A stretch of DNA of 64,000 nucleotides, from positions 1,240,001-1,304,000 of the forward strand of contig VWZS01009947.1 of assembly GCA_013397075.1 (NCBI GenBank), in the 5' to 3' direction. Origin of the DNA: Rhabdornis inornatus. Taxonomy: Eukaryota; Chordata; Aves; Passeriformes; Rhabdornithidae. The position numbers and the translations under genes were made by a program. Shown here piece after piece: positions 38,001 to 50,911 of this stretch. Each line of letters begins with the position of its first letter. Positions within the stretch are counted from its first letter, which is position 1. Below the pieces are notes generated by a model. That model worked only from the letters and a program-made list of their open reading frames with translations, made no database searches and was not told where the DNA came from.

Positions 38001-40167
38001 AAAAAACCAAGCTATTTCAATTATGCACTTTCATGTTTGCAAGAACAGGAATGAATAAATTCCTACAGCAGCTTGAAAATGGCAAAGATAATAGTGTAGT
38101 ACAAATACTTCTCATTGGTTCAAATGTCTCCTGACTTTCAGTAAAGATTTTAAATGTATTCATTTTTTTTTCCCAAGGAGGTTTAGGTAAGATACATCTT
38201 TTTATGGAGGTTTCATTTTTTTCAATGCACACTGTATATACTCTGCAACCATTTTTTCCCACAGAGACATTAATGCTCTTGTTCCAGATATTGTATTTTC
38301 TTTTTCACTGATTTTGTCCATTATATTATATTTTAGCCTATTGCACAACCATAATTTTCTGATTCCCTCCTTAAAAGCTGTGGAAAGCAATTCTTCCCAT
38401 CAACCAAATGATCATGACTTTCTGCATGCTGCTGAGAAGGGGTAAGCATGACGCCCTTTCAGATGAGGGGATATGTGTCATTCATTGGCATATAATAGCA
38501 GAATATTTATGCAAAGTCTGTGGTTTCTCCTCAAATCATAGGCAGTTAATATTTAAGCAAACTGTATTAAATCTTTCTTTGTTGCATGTAATTACAACAT
38601 TCCTAAGGAAGGAGGGAAAAAAACCCAGGCCATCAAGATGACTGAGGGGTTTTATGACTACAGCTACCTCTTTGTGTTGACTTTGGCCTCAGCTCTTGTC
38701 TGGACCAGACATAAAGAACATTTCTTTCAATTGGTGTTTACCTGCTCTTCTCATGCACATTTCTGTGCAATTTACCAGACTTGAAAAAGAGCAAGTAAGG
38801 CCCCCAGTCCAGTGAGTTTCCTGCCCTGTTCTCATCGTAGACAGCATTTGCAGCTGTTCATTTTTGCAAAGAGCTTTATCTGATTCTGTTACCTCCAAGA
38901 ACAAGTTCTCTCAGAGTGATGCAAGTTACTTCTTCATATACCAGCTTTTGGTGAGAGCAATGTCCCTCAGGATGAGTTAGCATCTAGCATCTGTCCACCC
39001 TCAAGAATTCAATTGCCTGAATATTATTTCCTGAGATTGTGTACCTCCCCACATTTCTGCAGGGGCTTTCTCCTCTGTCAAAATACTGCCATCTTAGTTT
39101 CAGAAAAAAAAACAAACAACCCACAATATCCTCACCCTGTTCCTCTTCGCCCTGCAGAAGAACAAGGTGTGAAACGCAGCATATTTTGGAAACTGGACAC
39201 TAATATTGCCTGTTCCACATACAGCAAGCTTGAAATGGCTGGTGTGCTCAGTCTCTTGTACTTATGGAGCAACTCTAGTTTTAGTGAGACTCAAAACTTT
39301 TATCGTAAAGACTTAGAACAGAGGAAGTTAGCATTAGTTTATACTTCTTAAGTGGTCTGATGCTATAAACCACTCATCATTAGCTCCTATGTCATCCAAG
39401 TTCTCAGCACATGGATCCAACCTTCGTGGGGAAAAAGAGTAATGAGAGCTTCATGGTTTTAACAGCTGCCTCTTAAGTGAGTCACAGGGTGACAAGAAAT
39501 AACATTTGGTGACAGCCTTGTGGTTGGGACACTGTGTTTTCATCCACTACTAAGGAAGTTATCACTGAACTTGCTTATTCCTTTAAAAGTTGTTTTTCCG
39601 GCCATTTGTGAGCTCTGAGTCAAGAAGTGGAATAATCTCTAAAGCTATGACAGCATCAGAGTACCATTGTTTGATAAAGAAGTCATGTCACTTTTACACC
39701 ACAAAACCGCAAATGGTTTTCTGAGCAATTACATGCTATGGGTTTGACCTTTATCTTTCCCATCTAAGTGCTTTGCCTCTTTTCCATCAGGAATTTTTGT
39801 GTGTGTAGGTGGTTTGTGGGGAATCTTTTTTTTCCCAGTGAAGCAGCAGCATTAGGAACGTTGGTCATATGCCATGTCAGCTTACAGTTTTAGAAATGGC
39901 ACCATCCAACCATAGGACAGTAAACAATGATTTCAAAAAGTGCCAAAACTATGTATTTTGGAAATGTGTGGGTATATTAAGAGTAAAAGGTGGGAGAAGT
40001 AGGGGGAAAGTAACTTGTTCAGTTCCTCAAGACCATTTCCTTTGTATACCATAGCACAGGTAATTGTTACTAAAATATGGTGTGCATTTTATTGTACTGA
40101 GCTAGAAAAAGAACTAAGCTGAATTTTCAAAACAAGACCAGACAAAAAAAGGGTGTTTGAGCAGGGT

Positions 40168-40335
40168 AAGAGGTTCCACAGGGAAGTGGTCACATCTGAC
40201 AGAGTTCAAGAGGCATTTGGACAATGCTCTCAGGCACATGGTGTGACTCGTGGGGCTGTCCTTTGCAGGGCCAGGAGCTGGACTTCAATGTTCCTTGTGA
40301 GTCCCTTCCAACTCAGGGTATTCTATGATTCTATT
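40168..40335 (+). mobile_element. CR1 LINE fragment, 3' end, plus strand
   Basis: It reads AGAGGTTCCACAGGGAAGTGG, GAGTTCAAGAGGCATTTGG, ACAATGCTCTCAGGCACATGG, GCAGGGCCAGGAGCTGGACT and GAGTCCCTTCCAACTCAG, and ends in ATTCTATGATTCTATT. That is the CR1 3' region in sense orientation with its characteristic terminal octamer repeat. The end is intact and the 5' end truncated. It matches my memory of the avian consensus closely, suggesting a younger copy than the other fragments here. Confidence 0.93.
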
Positions 40336-43300
40336 ATGTAATAATAATCATGATGGGAAGCAGTCCATTCCCACAAAACCTTAGAGATGTGGTGATAAGA
40401 CAAAAAAAAACACGTGCATTACTTTCTGTATTATCAACTCTGCGAAACTTCCAATACCATGTTCCAGTGCTCCATACTTTTATCTCCTGAGGAAACTACA
40501 GTAGCAAATAGCACTGTGGTACCTCTGATACTGCATTTGCCTTCTGTGTCCAAGCAAATCCACCTGGTGACTGATCAACCCTGCATTTTCGTAAAAGTCG
40601 TTGTGAAGAGGCTTAATAGATTACACTCATAATAACTCAAATATGGATTGCATCATAAATTTTACCTTCATGGTGTGGACAGAGGAGGAGCACTACTTTA
40701 AAAACGAGTGAGTGCCAGTTTTTCTGTGGATGAGTGGGTGTGGGTTTTGGGCTAAGGTTTTAGGATATGTTGCAATCTCTTTTGCCAGTTGTGTGGGCTG
40801 AGCAGATGAAGTGGCTGGTCTGAAAGCCATAAACATCTGTGGAGAGAGCTCAAACATCCCCACCCCACATGCTGATATCTGAGTGGCAGGGACCAGAGGT
40901 GCTGTCAAAAGAAGAGATAATAAAAAGAATAAAGGACCTTAAAAGTGTATTGGTTGTTATACTGGCATGCTAAATGTTTTTGTTGTCTTTGTATTCCCTT
41001 ATATGAATACAGAGCCACATCCTGTGGCCCAAACTTTTCTGGTAGCTCCAAGAATTGCATGTATTCTTTAATTTTCACCAAATACATCCACACCTATCCC
41101 TGCATTCCTTCAAAGGAGGCCCTTCCCAGCACTTTAATTCTTCTTAAAATATTCCTATGCAAGCTCTTTTGAAAGAGATGGGTACTGAAGGTTAGAGGAT
41201 GAAGGCTTTGCCAAGAGATGCCTTCTCTTTTCTTCATTGCCATGATTTTGACCTTTTAGAAAGGAGCATGAATGCACAAAGGAATCTGCAATAAAAGGCT
41301 GTAAGGAGCTTTTCTGCCTCAGGTTTCTTTTCACCTGGTAAAGCTGTATAGTCTCAAGTTCGTGTGGCTTATGAAATCACTGCCCCAACTAACACACAAA
41401 ACACAAAAGAGAAGACTGATGCCTGGCAGCCACCTTTAATTCCAGTAGATTTAATAAACTGGTAGCAGCATCTGAATTATTCTAAATACATGCCCCAATC
41501 ATATATATCTCATTTTTTGGCAGAGGCAGAAAAGCCCTACAGTGTTGTTTTGGATTGTAGGATTCAGAAAACAAGAAGAGCCAAAGAAGAAAACATGAAT
41601 GGAAATTTAAAAAAATAAAAAAGCAATCCCTTCACCTATGTAGAGATGAGCAGCTTTTAGTTTTTAGTGTTTGCTGTTAAATTCAAAGGAAAATCTGGTG
41701 CCCATCTATTGACTTGCTAAAAATATCCAGCATTATAAGGTATTGACTGCAGGTAAGGAAAGACGTGCTGCTTTGCTCTCTGCTGCAGTTGAATAATAGA
41801 GGTGAGGTTTTCTTTCATTCAGTAATTTACTTTATTAATGATGTTACACACTGAAACTGCGTGTAAGGCTGTCAAGTTTGAGAAGACAGGAGACTTGAAA
41901 GTAAAATATGCAAATATGAAGGAAGGAAGAAATAAAACCTCTCAGCAACATTGCTGGCAATAGTTCATTAAGAGAGTACAAACATCTGAAGGAGATCAGA
42001 TCTCAGAAGCAGACACCTCATAAGATAGGAAGCAGGTTAGCTCACATGCACTTTGTGACTTTGCTAGAGCCAGAACAGAACATGAATATATGGCCAGAGA
42101 AGGTGGTCTGGAAGCAGAAAGAGCATCTTTCATGGCACACAAAAGCATAAATGAGCTTTACCATAGCTTGAAAAAATCTGAGTCTGGAGAGAAAATGGAT
42201 AACTAGGTTTATAAATACATGAGTATGGAGACTGGTCAATGGGAATGACAACTCAGGGAAGTAAAATTGTTTCCTGCTGCTGTGACACTTACAAGCAAAA
42301 TTGGGCCTTTCTGTCATTTTATAAAGCCATCCAAATCAAACATGGAAGATAAAGTATTTTCCCAGCCCTAAAGTAGCTCAAGCTTCAGCTGGTTAAAATG
42401 CTTCCCCCAACCATCTATAAAATTTTGCAGTTAAAATAAACAAATTCTTCCCTGTCTGTCTCTCATATAGGAGATAAAAATCCTTTGTCTGCTTGTTTAA
42501 AAACGCAAGTAAAGCTTCAAATATGTCTTTCCTCTGAAATAGGCAGAGACATTCTTTTATATTCTTTAGTTCATGGCCAGGTGTCATTCATTAGTGTCCT
42601 TCTCAGCAACATTCACTCTGAGAATAGAAGAGAGGCTCTTCTTACTGTGAAGTGTTCCTGAGAACGACGATTTCCTTTTCCCTGGGACTTACCCAGCGTC
42701 TGTGTCAATACAAATATCCTGAATGGATGAAGATATGAATACCTCTCTTTTCCTCTCTGAGCAACACTAACCTTTCCTGGGCTGCCCCTTAGAGATGTGC
42801 TGGCATTGCTGGTTTGGTCATTTCCAGGAGTGATTGATCATGAGGTGGTAGAGCTCAGAGGGTCTTTTACTGCCTGGCCTAAGGCTGGATGTCTGATACC
42901 CGAAGGTAGAAAACTTCACGGGCTCAGTTGAGATTTGTACTTCGACTCCTGCTCACTGTGCACTTACTTGTAAGAGGCCCTGTAAACATGGCAGAGACTT
43001 CTGCTGCCCCTTGCTAGGACAGTCCCTCTGTCCCTGCCTGGACCTTCAGGAATGAAAAGGAGCAATATTTCCTTGGAAGCACCAGTCATATCTATCACCC
43101 ATGCTTTCCTGCAGACACTGTGCAAGCTAGGTGGATTCATCTTGGATGAGGCTGTTTTGCAAAGCTACCTCTGCTCTCATATAAAAACTGAGCAGAGGAA
43201 CGAGCTCCTCAGGACCTGTTTGGACAGGTTGGAATGGGAGGAGTTGCACAAAGGCATCTTCAGCTAAATTGGTCTCAATCTGGAGCCATTCTGCTATGAT

Positions 43301-43460
43301 GAGGGGATGTGGGGACATAGGAAGCCCTGGTGAGAACTGGGGAGCAGAGCAGTTAGTGCAACTGAGGGCAGAGAAAGTAACACTTGCCATGAACCCTCTC
43401 ATTTTGGGCATGTGTGGCAAAAATGTACCAGAGGTGAGAACAAAGCACAGATGTGGGGGC

Positions 43461-43494
43461 TTGCTGTTGCTGTTGTTGTTGTTGTTGTTGTTGT
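43461..43494. repeat. (TTG)n microsatellite with CTG interruptions
   Basis: About eleven trinucleotide units: TTG and CTG mixed at the left end, pure TTG at the right. Confidence 0.93.
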
Positions 43495-45670
43495 AGATTG
43501 TAGAATTGGTCGTTGAGTTACTGAGTTCACCTATTCCTGCTTTCAGACACAGGGCTGTGCAACCCAAAAGTCAGTGGGAGTCTGCACAGGCAGAAGCTGT
43601 GCTGCAGCACTGTGAGGTGAGGGAGACAACTAAGAATGGCAGTTCAGTGCCAGGGTTGTTCCTTATATGGCTGCTAAATGTCTGTGGTGTGTTTCTTGGT
43701 ATATGGTTTACAGGAAGAAGCTTCAGGTGCTGTGCTCCTGCTCTGCTGTTTATCAAATGCTATTGCTGAGGCTGCACTGAGCTGCACTGAGACTGGGCCA
43801 GAAGGAGGTAGGTAGCTGGGATTCATTCAGATGCTAAGCATTTGACTTGCCAACCCTGATATGGTCTGCAAAACCACTGTCAAAAATCCCTCCCTTTCCA
43901 GTGACTGGCAAAGGTGGCAAACATCATGAGGGAAGCCTCATCCCACAGCTGGCAGCACATCCCTCCACAGTGGGAGTAAACAGGGCAGGGTGGTCTCAGG
44001 ATGGGGTCCCCAGAGGAGATTTAACTTAGCCAAGGACAGACAACTTTTTATATCAGGCCCTGATTTGGTTTTCGTTTCTTCAGCTGAGAATATCTAATGG
44101 GAAAGCTCCTGTTTGCCAGGAAGAAACCTGAACTACATCTGGACTAAGATGTGATGCTGGCTGCCTGTCTTTGAGTGGTACCTGTGCACAGCTTGTTTTG
44201 AACAGCACCTATTTACATTTTCACAGGTTATTTTTTGTCTCTAGAACACACTACCACAGGCAATCATCCCCTAGCACTGATTCTTTGGGGGCCTAGCTAC
44301 AGTGAATCATGCTTGGAGAACTTGCCATGTTTTTGATTGCTGGAACATTGCTTTCTGCACTATGGGATTTTTAAAGTGAAAATATTTTCAGCTTTCCCAA
44401 ACCCATAAAAATACTGTTCATCAATGCCCTAGAGATCAGTGTTTAAACCAAACAATTTAATGCAATGAGGAGAGTGTTTTGACTTATAGGAAACAAATTT
44501 TAAAGGCAAACAAATTGCTTTATAAATACACATATACCTACACACACGCCCATACATATAAATATATGAAAGACAGAAATGTAGATGGTTCAGGCAACTC
44601 TAAAACTCTAAAGCTGTGTTCTTAAAATATACATTTTATAGATGTGATAGTACAAAGTTTTCATGGTTGACTACTATGAGCTGACTTTTTATAAATAATG
44701 TTTGAGGCCTAAATAAAATGTATTTGTTTCCTGTTTTAAGCATCTGCCAAATATTTCTGATTCTTGGGAGACTACAAAAGTGATAGGCTTCATCTAGCTC
44801 TTCAGAAATTCTGCTACCAGACTGTAGAGTTGCATTTTAAATGTTGGGGGACTTTTGTTTCTCACTTTTACACACTGAATTATCTCCTTCATATTTTTTT
44901 GAGCATTGCCTCTGCAATCCTTATGCTTTTTTTACCACTGTAAATTATTCTATAGATCATCCTTCAAAAATATCAAAGCTGTCTCAGCATTAGTTTTGAA
45001 GAACTGTCTTTTACTTCATGGTACAGCTTGAGTTGCCTTTGTTTTACTTAGACCTCCAGGATCTTATGGTGAGAGTCGTGCAGTCTCTGGTCTTTTCATG
45101 CTATTTTAAAATTCTAAATATCTGTGTCTTATGTAAGGAAGAAAAAGAAGCTGGTACATGACCCAGTCAGATATGAACGCACCTCGGGAGCACACAGCCC
45201 TCTGCACCAATGACCACAGCTTTAAGTTGTAGTAATAAAGCATGTTCAAATTACTGCTTAAATTCTTGAATTGTCAAGCTAAGAGACATTAATTATAACA
45301 TCATAAACCATGGTTCTTGAAAAGGAAATGGAGAAGGCACTCGCTTCTTGTTTTTACAGCAAATGTAATACAGTGCGCTTGTGATGAAGCTTTCTGACCA
45401 CAGCAAATTCCCAGAGGGAAGATTCTTCAAACATAGCAACCACAAAATGACAGAAAGTAGGGATAGTCTAGTCTGCATTTTAAAGAAGTCTCCAGAAGCT
45501 AATGGTCACATTTAAATCTAATGTTATTGGAAATGACTAAATATTGTATGCATGAGCTTGGATGAATGTATAGGCTTGTTTGGAAAACGTTGAAGAAGAA
45601 TGGATGCTCTGTGGTGTGAGGCTGGGTTAATACAGGATACTTACTTCAATGTATATATCAAATGACAGGT

Positions 45671-45693
45671 TGTTTGTTTGTTTGTTTGTTTTT
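45671..45693. repeat. (TTTG)n microsatellite
   Basis: About five TGTT/TTTG tetranucleotide units ending in a T run. A shorter copy of the same motif is at 49723-49739. Confidence 0.92.
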
Positions 45694-47686
45694 ACTTTTA
45701 TTGGAATTTTGTGATGCTCTAGTGGGAGGTGCATGGACTGCTACGAGCTTTTCTAAAAAACTCTGATGTTCACCTGATGGAGGGGGGCTGGGATTCTGTG
45801 AGAATTGTGCAGCATCTGCAATTAAGGTGTGATCTAAAATCTTTCTCTTGTGGCTGTCTTGTCATTCTCCCATTATGCAAAATGAAAGCAATTTATGTAA
45901 TTCCCCATTTTGTGAGGGACTTTGATTCAGGGAAATCACCATGTAGGACTTGCCTTACAGCAATTTAAAAATTACTTTGCCCACTGTGATAAATTATGTG
46001 TCTCTGCAGAGATATGAAGGCACAGGAGTGTGGAGTGAAACAGCTGCATAGTCACCCCAAGAAGCCTGACTTCCTTTTTTGTCTGGTAACAATTATACAA
46101 TAACTGTGACAATAAAATACAGGTTGAGAATAAAATAAGCTATAAAAGGATAAGTAAAATCTGCATATATCACAAACCTAACCATATATTAAGCAGCCTG
46201 TAGATCCCATAGGCTGCAGGTGAAATATCTTAGGGTCAGTGGTGAATGAATTTTTTTATTTTATTTTTGTGGTCTTCCGGGGTTTCCCTACTTTTTGGAG
46301 AGGCTTTGGTGTTGCTTGTTGTTGCTGTTGTTCCTATTTGGGGTTTTTTTGGCCTTTATCCCCCTCCTCCATAGTAGCGCTTTTTCGGTAACAGAAGAAA
46401 CAAGACTGTTTACTAAATGCACTGATTTCTCCTCATGACAACTCTTGTTATTGTATTAAATCACTGGGAGAACTCTCAAACAAGAACAGACAATATATTA
46501 GATAAAATTTAGGGTAGGTTGTGCTCTTGCCCTTTTCCAAAAGAAAAGAACTAGATAGAATTGAGGTACTTTGTGATGCTTGATAAAAGTGGTGTGTATA
46601 CATGCCAATGCATCCCAGTAGGGTTGCAAAGGAGCAAAAAGGAGGCTGAAGGCAGCTGCTTCAGAAGGGTGTACATACATTTTTAAAAGAGACAAATTGG
46701 ACTTCTGTTCTGCCAGAAAAATCAGCAGCTGAAATTATTTTCATCTCTTGTCCTGAACTTTTCAGCTGTATTTTGAGTTATTTCACTGTTTCCTCCTTGA
46801 ACATGGCATTTTTTTGTTCCTGCTTGCTTTCTATCCAAGTCCAACCAATCTGTACTCCAGGCCACATCTGTACCAGCAACTTTCATGTGAGCTCACATTT
46901 CATGAGAAATGACCCAATGCAGGGTAGAAGTGGTAAAAATGTTTTCATTCCCTGATTCTTATACAGTGCTATCCCTGGAGCTCTGGCTAATGGATGGTAT
47001 GGAAACACCTCATATTTGCAGACTGCTATTCTTAGCTGACTTTTGGAATAGGAGTATGGTTTTTAAAATAAGCTTTCAGCTAAGCACATGTGCCTATTAC
47101 AACAGGACAGAGCAAGATAACCTTGCATGGAGTTGCTATGTCACTCTGCTCTTAAGCTGTAAATTCTTTTGATATGATCAGTTATTTCTCCCAGTCATCA
47201 TGAGGACTTATTTATTAATGGTATTTCCTAATCGGAGTTATTTATGTGTGATACTGTGGATTGAGAATAAATAATTGAATCTTTTCCAAATCTCTCAATT
47301 TACTTCTGGTGTGAGATTAACAGTTTCAAGGCACATTCAAAGGTTATAGAGCAGTTCTTGGCTTTACAAGAACAAAATGTCATGGAAATGCCACATCTCA
47401 GCTTCCTCTCCATCAGCAATAGCAAATATTTGATCAGTGTGTACTTTCCATTCAGCTCAGCATCCTTGGGCTGGTTTGGCATATCTGCTCTTCTGGAGAA
47501 GTCTTACATTTGTGATAACATGATCACAGAAGGGTCAAGGGAACCCTCCATCAGTCTTTCAGTGAGATTGGTTTAGATAACAAAACAAGGGGAAGACATG
47601 GGTAGACTTTAACGAGACACATAAAGACAAGAGGCCATTGATATTTAACAGAAGTTTTTAAAAGTATTTTTAAAGAAGTTTTTTAT

Positions 47687-47838
47687 GTTGAGAGTGGTAA
47701 AACACTGCAACAGGTTGCCCAGAGAGGTGGTGGATGCCCCATCCCTGGAAACATTCAAGGCCAGGCCTTGAAGATGTCCCTGGTCACTGCAGGGAAGCTG
47801 GACAAGATGACCTTCAAATGTCCTGTGAAACTCTATAG
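47687..47838 (+). mobile_element. CR1 LINE fragment, 3' region, plus strand, internally deleted
   Basis: GAGAGTGGTAAAACACTG, CAGGTTGCCCAGAGAGGTGG and TGGATGCCCCATCCCTGGAA run to ACATTCAAGGCCAGG, then jump to TTGAAGATGTCCCTGGTCAC, TGCAGGGAAGCTGGACAAGA and TGACCTTCAAATGTCC. This is CR1 in sense orientation. Compared with the consensus as I remember it, about 30 bases (the GACGGGGCTCTGAGCAACCT part) are missing at the jump. The terminal ATTCTATG repeat is decayed to CTCTATAG. Confidence 0.92.
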
Positions 47839-48978
47839 TCGTCTTGATTCACCCCAACTCCATGATTTCCTCTGGATTTGTATTAAAATAAAGAAATCCC
47901 AAGTCCTGATCCTCATTTTCCCCCCATATTTTCAAATCACTTTATCTTTGGAGCAGCCAAGCCACAGCTCTTCAGTAACGTTGGTGCTCTGGCATCTGAC
48001 CAGCCAAGGGGTGCCAGAGGGCTGCAGAGCTGTAGGCTCTGCAGGTCCTCAGCTGTGAGGTACGGCACAGCAAGAACCACTGGGCTTGAATTTGCCCATT
48101 TGCTCTTGAGCACAGCTGTTCAAGACCCACCAGGAAACCCCATCACCTCCTGCCTGTGAACTACCCTGAGCTCCCTTCCACTGGCTCCCAAAGATACAGG
48201 GCATGCATCTAATGGCTCCCCACTAAAATCTGCACAGAAGAACAAGAAAAGAAGAAAATACTTAATGGGAGGCCTTCTGTAGGAATTCTGTAGGCTCTCC
48301 TTGCTGGAAAGCCAAAGGAAACCTAAGCATAAGTGAAAATTAAGCCAGTTGCTATTCACCCCAAATATGGGCAAAAAATAGGAGCAGCTATATTACATGC
48401 TATTGCCTTGAAGGAAGAGAAAAACACTTATTCTTTTAAATCTGTGCAGAAACTGAATTCCAGGGGGAAAGCACTGATAACAATCTGCTAAAAAATCCAA
48501 GATCAGAGTCCAGACAAAGTAGACTTGTTCTTGTTCTCTAACAAGAAATTTATTATCTCACACAGCCCATTCAAAAGAGCTTCTGACCAGGTAATTAGAG
48601 TCCAAAATTCCGCTTTCAAGGTTTTGTCATATATTACTCCCTGTTTGTTTTTTATCGTGCAAGCTGAGACACTCCAGTGATAAACTGTTTGCTCTGTGGC
48701 CTTGCTGTGGTACATGGAAAACTTTCCATGACTGTATTGCTGTGGAACAGAAATAGCTGGGCATGTCTCAAGCAGCTTTTGAAACCCAGTTTGGATCCTG
48801 ATGAAAAGAGGGATTGTTCAGAGGCTCATCACTGTCCCATACAACTTATTTGTTTCTCTTTAAATGTGTTATGTGAATGAGCGTGAAATGCTGGGAAGAG
48901 ATTTTATTTTATATTCTTTCAATAGATTTTTAGAGGTGCAGAAAGCTGTGCATTTCTTGAAAAACATTCCTGTCAGAA

Positions 48979-49006
48979 TTTTTTTTTTTTTTTTTTTTTT
49001 TTTTTT
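48979..49006. repeat. Poly-T run (28 T)
   Basis: The longest homopolymer in the window. It could be the antisense of a poly-A tail from a minus-strand retroinsertion, but no body or target-site duplication is evident. Confidence 0.95.
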
Positions 49007-50890
49007 CCAATGCAGTATTATATTGGACAGAGATATCTTCCCCATTTTTCAGGAATTATATTAAGATTTCTCCAATAATTTTACCCTTATGTAGTAAAAA
49101 ATGGAGTGCTTACCTGGTTTTCCTTCTGGAGTTTTCTATAGGCAAAATTTCCTGCTGGTCCTTAGTGAGTCTGGGTGCTGGTATTTCAGACAGAAGAGGG
49201 GGGAAATCACTATTTTCTGCCTCAGTTGCTACTGTTGTAATGATCTGACTTCATTCTTCCCTCTGTTCAAAATTTCTTGGGTAAGCCACCTCACTGCTTC
49301 ATGCTTCTTTTCCTTCTTTGAAGGACTCTTTCAATTTCCACCATCTCCCCCTTTTTGTTTCACTGGGGCGTGACCTGTAGTGCTAAAAAATAACAAGTGG
49401 CTACAGCTAATGCATAGCTGACTCTACCAGACTTACTTGAGATTGTATAAGGTTACTCCTTGTTCTCCAGGCAACTAAAATTGGCACTAAAATACTTATT
49501 CTTGTGGGTTTTATCTTTAAGAAAAAATCCTTTGGGTTTTATACGTGACGGCAAAAACACTCATTACTTAAATTTCTTCCTCCAGATCACATTGAAATTT
49601 CTCAGGCCTTTTTTGTCATTCAAAAAGGCTTAATGATCTTTCTTATTGGGCTGATTAATCCTAGCTGGGCTAGTAAGCCATACAAGAAATTCTGTTTATC
49701 TTTGGAAGATTTTTCTAAATGCTTTTGTTTGTTTGTTTATTAAAGTTAGTAACTTATTCTTTTTTCCCATCTACCGGTGCATCTTAGTGAGTTTCAAGAA
49801 AATATTAATTTTAGAAATGAACTGTAGTAAATAAAAGGGTTGGGAGAAAAACAGAACCAATCTGTGGTTGGTGAGAATATGTGGAACTTTACACCTTCAA
49901 GGAGTGGTCATAAAAATCCTTCTGGATTTGGGTTTCCACATGACCTAGATGCTAGTTTTGTAGTAAATCTAGTAATAGAAATATAGTCCCCATTAGCAGC
50001 CTCAGTAGGTACAATACTATTTAGACATCAGATGCTAGACAGCAGAAACTTCCTTCCCTGCAGATGACTTCACTCAGAAGCATTTGCAGAAATTGTCTGC
50101 ATCGTGGCTCAAGATTACTGTCAGATAAATTTGAAGGCTTGAAATTTGAGTCCTTAGGTCTGTCCAAATTACTTCAGCATTATTCTTCTACCACTCTTGC
50201 TGCCTGTAACATCATAGAGATGTAAGAACATTGAAATCCATTGGTCAAACAGGAAAAAGCTGAACATAAGATATTCCTTTACAAGGGACCTCTTCCATGC
50301 ATTTGTGTGTATGGCTGTGTCCTCTGCCTTGATGGACATCTTTTTCACATAGATCCTCTTCTCTTGCTCTGCCATGCATGCACAAGTAATGCCTGTATCT
50401 GTTCCCTTACTTAAGGACACTGGATGTATCTGTCATCCAACTTGGACTGTTTTCCTGTATTTCATACAGTTCTGAAGCTTGTAGGCACCTCACAGCAATG
50501 TAACCCTGCCTTTGGGGCTGGAAGGACTGTAGCTCAGCTTCTGGCACTGTGCTTTTCCATACACAATGCTCTCACAGCCAGAGTTTCCAAAGATATCCTA
50601 TCAATAGCTCAGTACCAAGTCCTATTCACAATGAACCATGGAAAGCAGGATCCTCAGCTAATACCCTTAGGGGAAAAATTACTTGAGCACTCCAGAGCTT
50701 TTGAATTGGAAACTTGAAGATCTTGTTATGATGGATTCAAGGTTTCCAGCTGTGACACTGTGACCTGCTGTTTCATTTCAGTGATGTCACTTCATAGCAT
50801 ATAAGCAACTTAAAAAGTTTCCCAGGACATCGTTACACTGTTTAGTAAACAAATAAACTATGTCTTAAGATTGTGGCTCTGAACTCAGAA

Positions 50891-50911
50891 CAGTTAAAAT
50901 TATTTTAACTG
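50891..50911. repeat. Perfect 21-bp palindrome
   Basis: CAGTTAAAAT (50891-50900), a single T, then ATTTTAACTG (50902-50911). The ten-base arms are exact complements with a one-base centre. The function is unknown; it resembles an inverted binding site or a footprint of a small rearrangement. Confidence 0.9.

Larger units (their letters stand above)
27594..40167. other. Intergenic sequence, no gene recognised
   Basis: About 12.6 kb, AT-rich, with no exon-like translation and no CR1 fragment recognised. It contains a short palindrome (30247-30271), a TA dinucleotide repeat (32008-32028) and a 15-A run (35018-35032). The GC-richer stretch 33620-34380 is open on both strands (minus 33840-34187, plus 33915-34379), but both translations look like low-complexity shadow frames. 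Confidence 0.55.
40336..47686. other. Intergenic sequence, no gene recognised
   Basis: About 7.4 kb between two CR1 fragments. It holds a (CTG/TTG)n repeat at 43461-43494 and a (TTTG)n repeat at 45671-45693. The open frames at 43052-43567 are short, or on the minus strand are read partly through the TTG repeat (as poly-Asn). No exon-like translation is recognised. Confidence 0.55.

Noticed and set aside
43127..43567. 146-codon minus-strand frame with poly-Asn
   Set aside because: The poly-Asn comes from the TTG microsatellite read backwards; no other protein feature.
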